From Candidatus Gastranaerophilales bacterium (lineage in GTDB: Bacteria > Cyanobacteriota > Vampirovibrionia > Gastranaerophilales > Gastranaerophilaceae), in the NCBI GenBank assembly GCA_017415185.1, contig JAFQHZ010000016.1, positions 1 to 58,585 of the forward strand: DNA of 58,585 nt, read 5' to 3'. Below are positions 14,674 through 24,222 of the stretch, in pieces. The notes below the pieces were generated by a model that did not search any database, was not told where the DNA came from, and saw nothing but the letters and a program-made list of their open reading frames with translations. The first letter of the stretch is position 1; every line of letters starts with the position of its first letter. Position numbers and translations under genes: made by a program.

Positions 14674-17565
14674 ATGTCTTTACAAAATATAAATCCGTAT
14701 TATATCCAGCAAAAGCCTAATTATGGATTTGTGAGCGTGCCGCAAGTTCAGCAATTTGTTTATCCTCAAGGATATAATCCTTATCAAGCTAGTTTTTATA
14801 ATCAAAACATTAATTTTCCTTATTTGCCATTTTTCCAAACTCAACAAAAAGACTATTTAAAACTTGGCGAAATTGTTTCTCCTAATGGTGAAATTACTCA
14901 TTTATATCGACTTTCAAATGGTCATGAAGTTGCAATTATGCGAAGAAAAGACGAACAAAGTATCGTTAAAACTTTTGTTGATGCAGGTTCAATGAATGAA
15001 GTTGATGAAAAAAGAGGCGTTTCTCATGTTAATGAACATGGTTTATTTAAAGGCTCTACAAAATTAAAAGACGGTGATGTTTTTAAATTAACTGGGCAAA
15101 TGGGTGCATATACAAATGCTTCAACTGATTATGCTCAAATTAATTATTATATTAGCGCTCCTTATATGGGCGAAGAAGAATTAAAGAAAACAATCGATAT
15201 CCAAGCAGATATGATATACAACCCAACTTTTGATGTTGAGGCGATGGAATCAGAAAAAGGTCCTATTTGTTCTGAAATTTCTATGATAAATGACGACCCT
15301 GCAACACGAGCTTTTGACAAAGTTATTAGAAATTTATTCCAAATTCAATCAAATAGTGAAAACTTGGTTGCAGGTTCAATTGAAACCGTTCAAGCGCTTA
15401 CAAAGCAAGATATGCATAATTATCATCAAACATATTATGCTCCTGAAAACTTGCACACTGTAATTATCGCAGACGAATCAATTCCATTAGAAACAATTAT
15501 TTCTCACGCAGCAAAGTCTTTTAAGCCTGCGTATGAACATAATCAAAAAATTGCCCCAAGAAAAGAAGTTTTAAATCCTCTTCAAGTAGCAAAACGTGAA
15601 GATGTTCGAAGTTCAAAAACCAATTCAACTAATGTCTTTTTGGCTTTTGCGGGTCCAAAACCAACAGAGTCAAAAGATGTGATTATTGAGAAAATGATTA
15701 GCTATTATATTTCTCAATGTTCTACTTCGGATTTGAAGAAAAATCTTCAAGACATCGATGCAACGTATAGTTGTGCTGTTCAAAAAGTTGGCTTAAGGGA
15801 AAATGACCCTTATGCTTTAGTTAGCCTTATTGAAACAAGTCCAAACGATGAGCAAAAAGCTCTTGATTATTTTTATGACGCAATCAAAAAGCTTCAAACA
15901 CAAGCCTTGAGCGATGATGATATGGTTGCTATTAAAAATAATTTAAATAAAAATTTAGAATTTATGATGAGCGATTCTGAAACAATTTGCGACACAATAG
16001 GAGATTGCATGAGGGATAATTCTCTTGATTTCTTTGCTGATTTTAGAAAAATCGCTTCTTCTATTACCAAAGAAGACATAATGAATTTTGCTCGAAAATA
16101 TTACGATTTAAATAAAGTTTCAATTGTTGTTGTTCATCCGACAAGCGTTAGTGAATCAGATATTCAAAGAAATTATCAAACTTCAAAATATTCGCTTCAT
16201 AATGTTCAAAAAGCTAAAAATATTTCATTTACTGGTATTAAAAATATTAATACCGATAATGTTAAAGAATATCAATTGTCTAATAATACTCATTTGGTTT
16301 TAAATAAAACAAATTCAAATCTATGCTTTTTTAATTGGAGTGTAAACACTCCTCCTGTTAAACCAAAGAATCCAAACATTCCTGCGGTTTTAAGGTATAT
16401 GTTTAACAAAGGCTCAGAATATCAAAACCAAAGCGAACTTGAAAGATATAAAGAGCTAAACGGAATTGATTTGGATGTTTTTGTTAATGGAAGAAGTATT
16501 GAAGTTTCAGCAAATTGCATGCCTGAAAATTCAACAAAAACGCTTGCTCTTATTAATGAAGTGATGTATCATCCAAAATTAACTGAAAATGATTTTGAAG
16601 CAGCTAAAAAATATGTTAAATCGATGCTTTTAGCTAGTCAAAAAGACGCTTCTTCTAATTTATTAGATAGGTTATATCCTGGCTATTTCCCAACGCATGA
16701 AAGAATGCTTCAAGAAATCGATAACCTTCGATTATCTGATGTTAAAGAGTTTTATAATGAGCTTTTGAAAAATGCTTCTTCTGCTTTTGTTGCAACTCTG
16801 CCTTTAGATAAACATCCAAATTTAGCAAATGAAGTTATTTCTCATCAAAATATGCCAAATATCATATTTAAGGAAAATATCCGAAAATTGACTCCAATTT
16901 TTGAAGCAAATCCAGAGCCTAATGTAATCTATGATATCGATGATTTAAATCAAGCGCAAATTTATCAAACTTATAAATTTCCAATGTCGGGAAATATCGA
17001 AGACGAAGCAAAATTTGAACTTTTGCATACAATTTTAGGCGGAAGTTCTAATGCTCGATTGTTTTCCGACTTAAGAGAAAAACAAAATTTAGCTTATGCG
17101 GTTTCTTCAAATATTCAATCATTTGAAAATACGGGTATTTTGACTCTTCAAATTCAAACTACAACTGACAACAAAGAAGCTGGAGTTCAAAGCTTTGATA
17201 ACGTTCAAAAATCGCTAGATGGCTTCAAAAAACATGTTGATATGCTTTGTTATGAATTGGTTTCTGACGAAGAATTGGCTAGTGCAAAAATGAGATTAAA
17301 ACAAAAAATCGTTGGTCAGTGTCAAAATCCTTTAAGTGAAACAGATTTATTAGCCATGAATGTGCTTGAGCCTTATGGTATTAAACGTATTGATAAATAT
17401 GTTGAAGCTATTGATAAAATTACCAAAAAAGATATTCAAGACGCTGCAAAATTTGTGTTTTCATATAATCCAACAACTTCAATATTGGCAAGTGCTGACA
17501 CGATTAATTCTCAAATGCCATATTTGCAAACATTAGGACGAGTTGATTTGGCTAATAGCCTCTAG
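14674..17565 (+). CDS. M16 (insulinase/pitrilysin) zinc metallopeptidase, two-module
   Basis: The first module has the inverted zinc motif in SHVNEHGLFKG (HxxEH, ~112) and the third ligand region ESEKGPICSEI (~190). The second module (~540-950) lacks a zinc site but has the R/Y substrate-binding segment ARLFSDLREKQNLAYAVSS (~793). This active-plus-inactive pair is the usual M16 clamshell. The first ~70 residues are a Tyr/Gln/Pro-rich low-complexity extension without a standard signal peptide. The linker contains KNISFTGIKNI, an instance of the window's 'ISF(x)G' motif. At 963 aa it is normal for fused M16B/C proteins. Confidence 0.9.
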   Translation: MSLQNINPYYIQQKPNYGFVSVPQVQQFVYPQGYNPYQASFYNQNINFPYLPFFQTQQKDYLKLGEIVSPNGEITHLYRLSNGHEVAIMRRKDEQSIVKTFVDAGSMNEVDEKRGVSHVNEHGLFKGSTKLKDGDVFKLTGQMGAYTNASTDYAQINYYISAPYMGEEELKKTIDIQADMIYNPTFDVEAMESEKGPICSEISMINDDPATRAFDKVIRNLFQIQSNSENLVAGSIETVQALTKQDMHNYHQTYYAPENLHTVIIADESIPLETIISHAAKSFKPAYEHNQKIAPRKEVLNPLQVAKREDVRSSKTNSTNVFLAFAGPKPTESKDVIIEKMISYYISQCSTSDLKKNLQDIDATYSCAVQKVGLRENDPYALVSLIETSPNDEQKALDYFYDAIKKLQTQALSDDDMVAIKNNLNKNLEFMMSDSETICDTIGDCMRDNSLDFFADFRKIASSITKEDIMNFARKYYDLNKVSIVVVHPTSVSESDIQRNYQTSKYSLHNVQKAKNISFTGIKNINTDNVKEYQLSNNTHLVLNKTNSNLCFFNWSVNTPPVKPKNPNIPAVLRYMFNKGSEYQNQSELERYKELNGIDLDVFVNGRSIEVSANCMPENSTKTLALINEVMYHPKLTENDFEAAKKYVKSMLLASQKDASSNLLDRLYPGYFPTHERMLQEIDNLRLSDVKEFYNELLKNASSAFVATLPLDKHPNLANEVISHQNMPNIIFKENIRKLTPIFEANPEPNVIYDIDDLNQAQIYQTYKFPMSGNIEDEAKFELLHTILGGSSNARLFSDLREKQNLAYAVSSNIQSFENTGILTLQIQTTTDNKEAGVQSFDNVQKSLDGFKKHVDMLCYELVSDEELASAKMRLKQKIVGQCQNPLSETDLLAMNVLEPYGIKRIDKYVEAIDKITKKDIQDAAKFVFSYNPTTSILASADTINSQMPYLQTLGRVDLANSL

Positions 17566-17604
17566 TTTAATGTTTTATATTGTTTTTTGATTTATTTTTG
17601 CGTT

Positions 17605-18927
17605 ATGAAAAATAACTGCGTAAATAAATTATTAAAAGCTTTTAATTTTGATATTAAGCTTCAAAAAAACAATAATTTTGATGATAAAATTTATCAGGCA
17701 TTGGGTTGTTCTAAAAAATGGATTGGTAACATTTTGCCGTTCGAAATTTTAGGAATTAGCCTTAAAGAATCTGTGGATTTAATTTCGACACTGTGTGAAG
17801 CTAACGTTTTTTATGATTTTTTTCCGAATATTATATTAACTCCTAATTATGGTGATAATTGGGGAAGATTAGCAAATTATATTGAAATAAATAATCGCTC
17901 GATTGCAAATATGAACCAAAATCGAACATGTTGCGGCATTGTTAATTCTATTAAATTATTGCCCGCAATTCCTCCGAGCGCAAAATCTTTTGCTAATTGC
18001 ATAATTTTATCTCAAATTTTTCCAAATATTTTTGGCGATGGTTATAACAAAGCACCAGACGTTGAAAATTCTTTATATGGTATAAAGCTTAATTGTGGAT
18101 ATAGTGAAAATATTATCGATTTTTCTATCGAAAAAAATATTTCTCAATATGACCAATTAAAAGCATTTAACGATTTAGCACATTTTAGAGGTATAAAAAC
18201 TGGTTTTCGAACAGTAATTTCAGCCGATCAAATAAAAATTTTTATAAATAATCAAGAGCAGAATTTTAATTGGGAAAATAATGAACATTTACAAATTTAT
18301 ATTGATGAACATGTGAAGCTTGTTAAGCTTGGTTTTGAAGCAATTTTTGTAGATAGCGCAAAGCATATTGGTGGATATGATATGACAAATTATACTGGAG
18401 TCGGAGCCTTGCCTTCTTATAATACTGCTCAATATATTTTTCATGAAATTCGAAGTCGCTCTGGTTGTTTATCGGTTGCAATTGTTGGTGAAAAAACTAA
18501 TGACGATTTTGTTCGATATGAAAATTTAGGAATGAGTGCAGGGACTGATTTTATTTTTGGCGATGATATCGAACAAGTTCGATTTTTATCAGAAAAAATG
18601 AAATACAATCGACAATATGCTCCAGGGGTTACTGTTGAAAATGATAATTATGAAGGCGGAATAACTTATGAACAACGATTAAATAGAATTCAATCTGCTT
18701 TGAATGGTTACAATTTAGCAAGTGACAAGCTGCCGAGTTTTATGCAAATGAATGATTTATTTGCTTTAAGATATGATACCAATACTCATCATATTATGAT
18801 GAGTAATCCAACTTATTCTTCGGATGATTCTTCTTTGAGTCATATTAAAAATTTGTTTACAAAGGAAGATGGAAGAGATTACAACCATAAAGTTTGCGAA
18901 CTTTTTGCGCAGGCGCTTTGTAGATAA
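17605..18927 (+). CDS. Putative TIM-barrel protein resembling glycoside hydrolases
   Basis: Several stretches follow the order of alpha-amylase-type barrels: LAHFRGIKTGFRTV (~198), LVKLGFEAIFVDSAKHIGG (~245), a strand with Glu (SVAIVGEKT, ~290) and a late Asp (SAGTDFIFGDD, ~312). These could be the catalytic trio, but the similarity is weak. The start is ATG 17605; an upstream TTG at 17587 is in frame, and neither has a clear SD. There is no signal peptide. It lies 12 nt before a ferritin-like gene and shares its terminator, so the two form a unit. The fold call is tentative. Confidence 0.4.
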   Translation: MKNNCVNKLLKAFNFDIKLQKNNNFDDKIYQALGCSKKWIGNILPFEILGISLKESVDLISTLCEANVFYDFFPNIILTPNYGDNWGRLANYIEINNRSIANMNQNRTCCGIVNSIKLLPAIPPSAKSFANCIILSQIFPNIFGDGYNKAPDVENSLYGIKLNCGYSENIIDFSIEKNISQYDQLKAFNDLAHFRGIKTGFRTVISADQIKIFINNQEQNFNWENNEHLQIYIDEHVKLVKLGFEAIFVDSAKHIGGYDMTNYTGVGALPSYNTAQYIFHEIRSRSGCLSVAIVGEKTNDDFVRYENLGMSAGTDFIFGDDIEQVRFLSEKMKYNRQYAPGVTVENDNYEGGITYEQRLNRIQSALNGYNLASDKLPSFMQMNDLFALRYDTNTHHIMMSNPTYSSDDSSLSHIKNLFTKEDGRDYNHKVCELFAQALCR

Positions 18928-18939
18928 TAAGGAGAAAAT

Positions 18940-20235
18940 ATGAACATTTTAAAAGAAAAAGGAATCCCTTTAGAAAAACAAGTCAAAAGCTGGCATGATA
19001 TTGTGAAGCGTCCATATAATAGGGATTTTGTTGATAACTATACAAGAACTCGTCAGATTTTAATGAATGGAATAGAAGTTGAAGCTTGGAGCTTTAAGCA
19101 TTCTTGGGTTCGAAAATTTGACGATTTGGAATTGAAAAAAATGCTTGTATCGATTCGTCGTGTAGAAGATATGCAACAAACTACAATGAATTGGCTGACG
19201 CCTTATAAACAAAGCGTATTAGATACGACATTAGGATATGAACAAGTTGCTGTTGATTTGACTGCTTGGCTTGCTCAAAATGAACCTGATTCTTATGTTA
19301 AAGAAACATTTAATTTTGGTTTATTAGAGGATTTTGATCATTTATATCGTTATTGTCAATTTGCAAATTTATTAGAAGAAACAAACCCTAATGAAATATT
19401 ACACAATAACACAGATATTTTATTAGCTCGACCCACTCAATATCATCATAATTGTAATGCTATTCGATTAAGAAAGCCTTATAATAAAGAGCAAACTTCG
19501 ATTAAGACAAAAATAAACATTTTGACGCTTATTTGCGCAGAACAACAAACCCATAATTTTTATGCTGAGCATGGGTTTATGTATGGGAATACCGATTTAA
19601 AACGTCTTTATGCCGAAATTTGCGACGTCGAAGAAGAACATGTGACAATGTATGAGTCTTTGGTTGATTCAAATGAAAGCTGGTTTGAAAAATGGCTTTT
19701 ACACGAATTTTGCGAAGCTTGTTGTTATTATAATTGTTATAAGGATGAAACAGACTTAAGAATTAAACAAATTTTTGAAGAGATGTTTATGATGGAAGTT
19801 GAGCATACTAAAATTGCGGCAAACATTTTTGAAAAAAATGAAAAACGAGATGCAAGCGAAATTATCGGAATAGAGCTTCTTGAACCTTGTCATTTTGAAT
19901 CTCAAAAAGATTATGTTGAAAAAATAATCAAAAAAGAAACAAATAAAAGGCTTGATAAAGAAGGTAAATTTAATATTGTTGAAAATCTTGAAGATAATTG
20001 GGCAAGTTACGCTATTCAAAAAGCGACGAATGAAAAAGGCGCTCCATCTGAGCAAGCAATTAATTTAGCAATAAATTCTTATTCTCGTGATATTGCTTGT
20101 GCTGAGGATGATTTATTAAATTCTCAAAATGAATTATTGCAAAAAAGCCTTGAAAAATATCAAGCACCAAACACGATTTCGCCTCAAATTTATAAGGATT
20201 TTGAAAAAATCGATTCGAAAATTTATCTATATTAA
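18940..20235 (+). CDS. Ferritin-like di-iron protein (431 aa)
   Basis: A helical protein with repeated Glu/His pairs of the ferritin-like superfamily: LLEDFDHLYRY (~130), CAEQQTHNFYAEHG (~200), CDVEEEHVTMYESL (~225) and MMEVEHTKIA (~285), matching E...ExxH di-iron ligands. An SD (AAGGAG) precedes the ATG. Much longer than rubrerythrin or ferritin, it has an extra C-terminal part (~300-431) that is charged and helical. Such proteins range from peroxidases to oxygenases; the substrate is unknown. It is co-transcribed with the TIM-barrel gene upstream. Confidence 0.65.
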   Translation: MNILKEKGIPLEKQVKSWHDIVKRPYNRDFVDNYTRTRQILMNGIEVEAWSFKHSWVRKFDDLELKKMLVSIRRVEDMQQTTMNWLTPYKQSVLDTTLGYEQVAVDLTAWLAQNEPDSYVKETFNFGLLEDFDHLYRYCQFANLLEETNPNEILHNNTDILLARPTQYHHNCNAIRLRKPYNKEQTSIKTKINILTLICAEQQTHNFYAEHGFMYGNTDLKRLYAEICDVEEEHVTMYESLVDSNESWFEKWLLHEFCEACCYYNCYKDETDLRIKQIFEEMFMMEVEHTKIAANIFEKNEKRDASEIIGIELLEPCHFESQKDYVEKIIKKETNKRLDKEGKFNIVENLEDNWASYAIQKATNEKGAPSEQAINLAINSYSRDIACAEDDLLNSQNELLQKSLEKYQAPNTISPQIYKDFEKIDSKIYLY

Positions 20236-20239
20236 TTTT

Positions 20240-20271
20240 AATAGTCAGGTTTATTCCTGACTATTTTTTTT
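20240..20271 (+). terminator. Intrinsic terminator
   Basis: AATAGTCAGG (20240-20249) pairs perfectly with CCTGACTATT (20256-20265) and is followed by eight T. It separates the ferritin-like gene from ddh. Confidence 0.92.
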
Positions 20272-20299
20272 ATATAATAAGAAAAAAATGGAGGAGTCT

Positions 20300-21277
20300 A
20301 TGACAACAAGAATAGCAATTTTAGGATATGGCAATTTGGGTCGTGGAGTTGAGCTTGCAATTAAGAAAAATTCCGACATGGAGCTTGTTGCAATTTTTAC
20401 AAGAAGAGAGCCTTCAGCTCTTAAAATTAATTCAAATGCAAAAGTTGTGAAAGTTGACGAGATTGAATCTTGGAAAGACAAAATTGATGTTTTGATTATT
20501 TGTGGCGGAAGTGCTACTGATTTACCAGTTCAAACTCCAAAATATGCAAAAATGTTTAACGTTATAGATAGTTTTGATACGCATGCAAAAATTCCTGAAC
20601 ATTTTAAAAATGTTGATGAATCTGCTCTTGCTTTTAATAAAACCGCTATTATTTCAGTGGGTTGGGATCCTGGCATGTTTTCTTTAAATAGACTTTATGC
20701 TAATGCAATTTTGCCTGATGGCAAAGATTATACATTCTGGGGTAAAGGAGTCAGTCAAGGACACAGTGACGCCATTCGAAGAATTGAAGGGGTAAAAGAT
20801 GCGAAACAATATACAATTCCAATTGAAGAGGCTCTTCAAGCTGTTCGTGATGGGAAAAATCCTGAGCTTTCAACAAGACAAAAACACAAAAGAGAATGTT
20901 TTGTTGTTTTAAAAGAAGGCGCTGATTCTTTAAAAATCGAGCAAGAAATTAAATCAATGCCAAATTATTTTATAGATTACGACACAACTGTTCATTTTAT
21001 TTCTCAAGAAGAATTGAATGAAAAGCATTCTGGTATTCCACATGGTGGTTTTGTTTTAAGATGTGGTGAAACATCGAATAATACTAAACATCTTATCGAA
21101 TATAGCTTAAAGCTTGATTCAAATCCTGAATTTACATCAAGCGTTTTGGTTGCTTATGCAAGAGCAGCGCACAAATTGAATTTAGAAGGCCAATATGGTT
21201 GCAAAACTGTTTTTGATATTGCTCCGGCTTATTTAAGCGCTAAGACAAATGAAGAATTAAGAGCTTCAATGCTATAA
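20300..21277 (+). CDS. ddh: meso-Diaminopimelate D-dehydrogenase
   Basis: A one-step NADPH-dependent route from tetrahydrodipicolinate to meso-DAP for lysine and peptidoglycan. The Rossmann motif GYGNLGRGVE is at the N-terminus, with FTRRE (NADPH 2'-phosphate site), CGGSATDLP, SVGWDPGMFSLNR (~125) and FWGKGVSQGHSDAIRR (~150), all characteristic. The start is ATG 20300 because GGAGGA lies 4 nt upstream; the in-frame ATG at 20288 precedes that SD. The length of 325 aa is normal. Monocistronic. Confidence 0.92.
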   Translation: MTTRIAILGYGNLGRGVELAIKKNSDMELVAIFTRREPSALKINSNAKVVKVDEIESWKDKIDVLIICGGSATDLPVQTPKYAKMFNVIDSFDTHAKIPEHFKNVDESALAFNKTAIISVGWDPGMFSLNRLYANAILPDGKDYTFWGKGVSQGHSDAIRRIEGVKDAKQYTIPIEEALQAVRDGKNPELSTRQKHKRECFVVLKEGADSLKIEQEIKSMPNYFIDYDTTVHFISQEELNEKHSGIPHGGFVLRCGETSNNTKHLIEYSLKLDSNPEFTSSVLVAYARAAHKLNLEGQYGCKTVFDIAPAYLSAKTNEELRASML

Positions 21278-21284
21278 AAAATAA

Positions 21285-21313
21285 TTGACCGTCTATTATT
21301 GTTGTAGTTTAAT
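21285..21313 (+). promoter_or_regulatory. Promoter of the nadA fusion gene
   Basis: TTGACC (21285-21290), a 17-bp spacer and TTTAAT (21308-21313), about 40 nt before the ATG. An SD-like GCAGG is seen. Confidence 0.6.
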
Positions 21314-21354
21314 TAATACAATATGCTTTTGAACGGTTTATAAGCAGGAATAAC

Positions 21355-22707
21355 ATGGATTTAATAGATAAAATAAATAAATTAAAAAAAGAAAAAAATG
21401 CGATTATTTTAACGCATTGTTATCAAAATGTCGAAATTGATGAAGTATCTGATTATGTTGGCGATTCTTTGTTTTTAAGCGAAAAAGCTGCAATGACAGA
21501 CGCTGATATAATTCTTTTTGCTGGGGTATATTTTATGGCGCAAAGCGCAAAATTATTATCGCCCAACAAAAAGGTTTTGCTTCCTGAAATTAATTCTGGC
21601 TGCATGATGGCGGATATGATTAATGTTGATAATTTAAAATCTTTCAAAGAACGCTATCCAAATATTCCTGTTGTTTGTTATATTAATTCAACTGCTGAAG
21701 TTAAAGCGTTGTGCGATGTTTGCTGTACTTCATCAAATGCTATTGAAGTTGTTAAAAATTTAAATTCAGACAAAGTGTTGTTTGTTCCTGATAATTTTTT
21801 GGGAAAATATGTTCAACAGCAGCTTCCTGAAATTGAGATAATAACATTTAATGGTTTTTGTCCAATTCATCAAAGAATTAGGCTTGAAGAAGTTGAAGCT
21901 GCAAGAAAAAACTATCCAAATGCTTTGATTTTAGCTCATCCTGAGTGCAATCAAGAAGTTGCAAAAAATTCCGATTTTATTGGCTCAACTAAAGAAATCA
22001 TGGAATATGTTATTAGTTCTGATGCTCGACAATTCGTTATTGCAACGGAAAAAGGTGTTGTAGATAGATTGAATCGTGATTCTAAAAAATTCAACTGGGG
22101 TAAAGAATTTATTTTGATTAATGAAAATATAATTTGTCCTGATATGAAAAAAAATACTCTTGAAGGCATATATAATACTCTTTTAAATGAATCAAATGAG
22201 ATTACAATTGATGATGAAGTTGCAAAAAATGCTGTTAAATGCATCGATAAAATGTTTGAAATTACAAGAGCTTATGATCTTAAAAAGGTGATTTGCCCTT
22301 TGTGTTCTCATGAAATGAAAAAAGTTTTTGTCGATGAAATTAATGCAAATATTGATGTTTGCGAAGAATGCGGCGGCGTGTTTTTTGATTATGGCGAATT
22401 TGAACATATAGAATTTGCACTTGAAAACAATACAAAATGCATTGATGAAATTGATTCATGCGAAGCAAAAACACCATATAAAAATGTTTTTGTTGATAAT
22501 TTGACTTGCCCTTCTTGTCAATCAAAAATGGTTAAAATTGAAAAAAGAGGGACTACAATTTTAGAATGCGAAGCTTGTTTGTCAAAAATTTCGGTTTTAC
22601 CTCAAATAAAAGAATATCGCCAAAAGTATATTGATGATGAAGTGTTTATTAATTCCGTTGTGAATGATTCTGAAATCATTGATGCACTAGATTTATTATT
22701 TGGATAA
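21355..22707 (+). CDS. nadA: Quinolinate synthase fused to a C-terminal zinc-ribbon module
   Basis: Residues 1-300 are NadA, which condenses iminoaspartate with DHAP to quinolinate for NAD. Cluster cysteines are in NSGCMMADM (~83), FNGFCPIHQ (~168) and NIICPDMKKN (~259), and LTHCYQ lies at the N-terminus. Residues ~305-450 form a TFIIB-type zinc ribbon: ICPLCSHEMKKVF then CEECGGVFFDYGEFEHI (C-x2-C...C-x2-CGG), followed by a second pair, LTCPSCQSKM and LECEACLSKI. NadA is normally ~300-350 aa, so the tail is an added domain. No nadB or nadC is nearby. Confidence 0.92.
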   Translation: MDLIDKINKLKKEKNAIILTHCYQNVEIDEVSDYVGDSLFLSEKAAMTDADIILFAGVYFMAQSAKLLSPNKKVLLPEINSGCMMADMINVDNLKSFKERYPNIPVVCYINSTAEVKALCDVCCTSSNAIEVVKNLNSDKVLFVPDNFLGKYVQQQLPEIEIITFNGFCPIHQRIRLEEVEAARKNYPNALILAHPECNQEVAKNSDFIGSTKEIMEYVISSDARQFVIATEKGVVDRLNRDSKKFNWGKEFILINENIICPDMKKNTLEGIYNTLLNESNEITIDDEVAKNAVKCIDKMFEITRAYDLKKVICPLCSHEMKKVFVDEINANIDVCEECGGVFFDYGEFEHIEFALENNTKCIDEIDSCEAKTPYKNVFVDNLTCPSCQSKMVKIEKRGTTILECEACLSKISVLPQIKEYRQKYIDDEVFINSVVNDSEIIDALDLLFG

Positions 22708-22713
22708 AAATTA

Positions 22714-22736
22714 AAAAACCCGCTTAAAGCGGGTTT
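22714..22736. terminator. Bidirectional terminator
   Basis: AAAACCCGCTT pairs with AAGCGGGTTTT. It lies between nadA (+) and gdhA (-). Confidence 0.88.
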
Positions 22737-22738
22737 TG

Positions 22739-24085
22739 TTATATTACGCCTTGCGCCATCATTGCATTTGCGACTTTTTTAAAGCCTGCGATATTTGCTG
22801 CGGCGACATAATTGATTCCAAGGTTGAATTCTTGAGAAGTATTGTAACAAGCTGCAAAAATGTTTGTCATAATTTGATTTAATTTTGAATCAACTTCTTC
22901 AAAAGACCAAGAATATCTCATTGAATTTTGACTCATTTCAAGTGCACTTGTTGCAACACCTCCTGCGTTTGCTGCTTTTGCAGGAGCAAGAAGAACATTG
23001 TTTTCGATTAAATAATCAATAGCTTCAATTGTTGTTGGCATATTTGCACCTTCGCCGACTGCAATTGTGCCATTTTGTACTAAAATTTTAGCTGTTTCAA
23101 TATTGATATCGTTTTGTGTTGCACAAGGAAGAACAACATCGGCTTTAATTGTATAAACTTTTGGGGTTTCTCCCTTTATATTTTCAAGATATTTTGCAGA
23201 TGGATATTTTGCTTGATATTCTTTGATTCTAAGTCTTTCAACTTCTTTAATTCTTTTGATTTCATTTAAATCAATGCCGTTTTCATCATAAATGCAACCA
23301 TTGGAATCTGACATTGCAACAACTTTTGCGCCTTGTTCAAATGCTTTTTGAGCTGCATATATTGCAACGTTTCCTGAACCAGAAATTGTGACTGTTTTTC
23401 CTTCTAGGGTCATATTGTTTGCTTTTAGCATTTCTCTCATAAAATATATTAAGCCAAAGCCTGTTGCTTCTTTTCTTGCGAGGCTTCCGCCGTAATCTAA
23501 GCCTTTTCCGGTTAAAACGCCTGCTTCATATACGTTTTTAATTCTTCTATATTGACCAAATAAATAACCAACTTCACGAGCGCCAACGCCGATATCTCCT
23601 GCTGGAACATCAAGGTCATGACCGATGTGTCGTTGTAATTCATTCATGAAACTTTGGCAAAAATGCATTATTTCATTGTCTGATTTGCCTTTTGGGTCAA
23701 AATCGGAGCCGCCCTTGCCGCCGCCGATTGGAAGTCCTGTTAGGCTGTTTTTAAATGTTTGTTCAAATGCTAAAAATTTCATAATGCTTTGATTTACGGA
23801 TGGATGAAATCTTAAGCCTCCTTTGAATGGTCCGATTGCACCATTAAATTGCACCCTATAACCTCTATTAACTTGAACATTTCCTTTATCGTCTATCCAA
23901 GGCACTCTAAAAGTTATGATTCTTTCTGGTTCAACCATTCTTTCTAAAAGCGCCATTTTTTCGTGGTCTTTTGTAATGACAGGCGCAATGCTTTTAATTA
24001 CTTCTTTGACTGCTTGAACAAATTCTGGTTCGTTGGCATTTTTGCTGCAAACTTCTTCTAAAACTTTTTCAATGTAGTTATTCAT
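22739..24085 (-). CDS. gdhA: Glutamate dehydrogenase, hexameric, probably NADP-specific
   Basis: Reductive amination of 2-oxoglutarate. The substrate region GPFKGGLRFHPSVNQ (~82) and catalytic lysine LPIGGGKGGSDFDPKG (~117), then DIGVGAREVGYLFGQY and the dinucleotide site TISGSGNVAIYAAQ (~235), are classical. The length of 448 aa matches the E. coli-type enzyme. The SD AGGAG is 9 nt upstream, and an extended -10 (TGATATAAT) lies at 24116-24124. Monocistronic, ending at the shared terminator. Confidence 0.96.
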   Translation of the reverse strand: MNNYIEKVLEEVCSKNANEPEFVQAVKEVIKSIAPVITKDHEKMALLERMVEPERIITFRVPWIDDKGNVQVNRGYRVQFNGAIGPFKGGLRFHPSVNQSIMKFLAFEQTFKNSLTGLPIGGGKGGSDFDPKGKSDNEIMHFCQSFMNELQRHIGHDLDVPAGDIGVGAREVGYLFGQYRRIKNVYEAGVLTGKGLDYGGSLARKEATGFGLIYFMREMLKANNMTLEGKTVTISGSGNVAIYAAQKAFEQGAKVVAMSDSNGCIYDENGIDLNEIKRIKEVERLRIKEYQAKYPSAKYLENIKGETPKVYTIKADVVLPCATQNDINIETAKILVQNGTIAVGEGANMPTTIEAIDYLIENNVLLAPAKAANAGGVATSALEMSQNSMRYSWSFEEVDSKLNQIMTNIFAACYNTSQEFNLGINYVAAANIAGFKKVANAMMAQGVI

Positions 24086-24115
24086 TTGCTTCGACTCCTA
24101 TTTTTTTATGAAAAA

Positions 24116-24124
24116 ATTATATCA
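24116..24124 (-). promoter_or_regulatory. gdhA promoter (extended -10)
   Basis: The minus-strand sequence TGATATAAT is a perfect extended -10. A weak TTGCGC lies 17 bp upstream. It is divergent from the trpR promoter. Confidence 0.6.
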
Positions 24125-24167
24125 CTATGACCTTGACTGCGCAATTTCTTTATAAATTTTTTATATC

Positions 24168-24195
24168 TTGACAAAGGGATAAAATTTGATATTAT
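24168..24195 (+). promoter_or_regulatory. trpR-trpB promoter
   Basis: TTGACA (24168-24173), a 16-bp spacer and TATTAT (24190-24195); predicted start site near 24202. Confidence 0.75.
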
Positions 24196-24213
24196 GTTAC
24201 TATAAATAGAAAC
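24196..24213 (+). promoter_or_regulatory. Candidate TrpR operator
   Basis: The hyphenated palindrome GTTnCTAT-nn-ATAGnAAC covers the predicted transcription start, 10 nt before the trpR ATG. 14 of 18 positions are symmetric. This location fits autorepression by the TrpR-family product; binding is inferred. Confidence 0.55.
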
Positions 24214-24222
24214 AAGTTAGAT

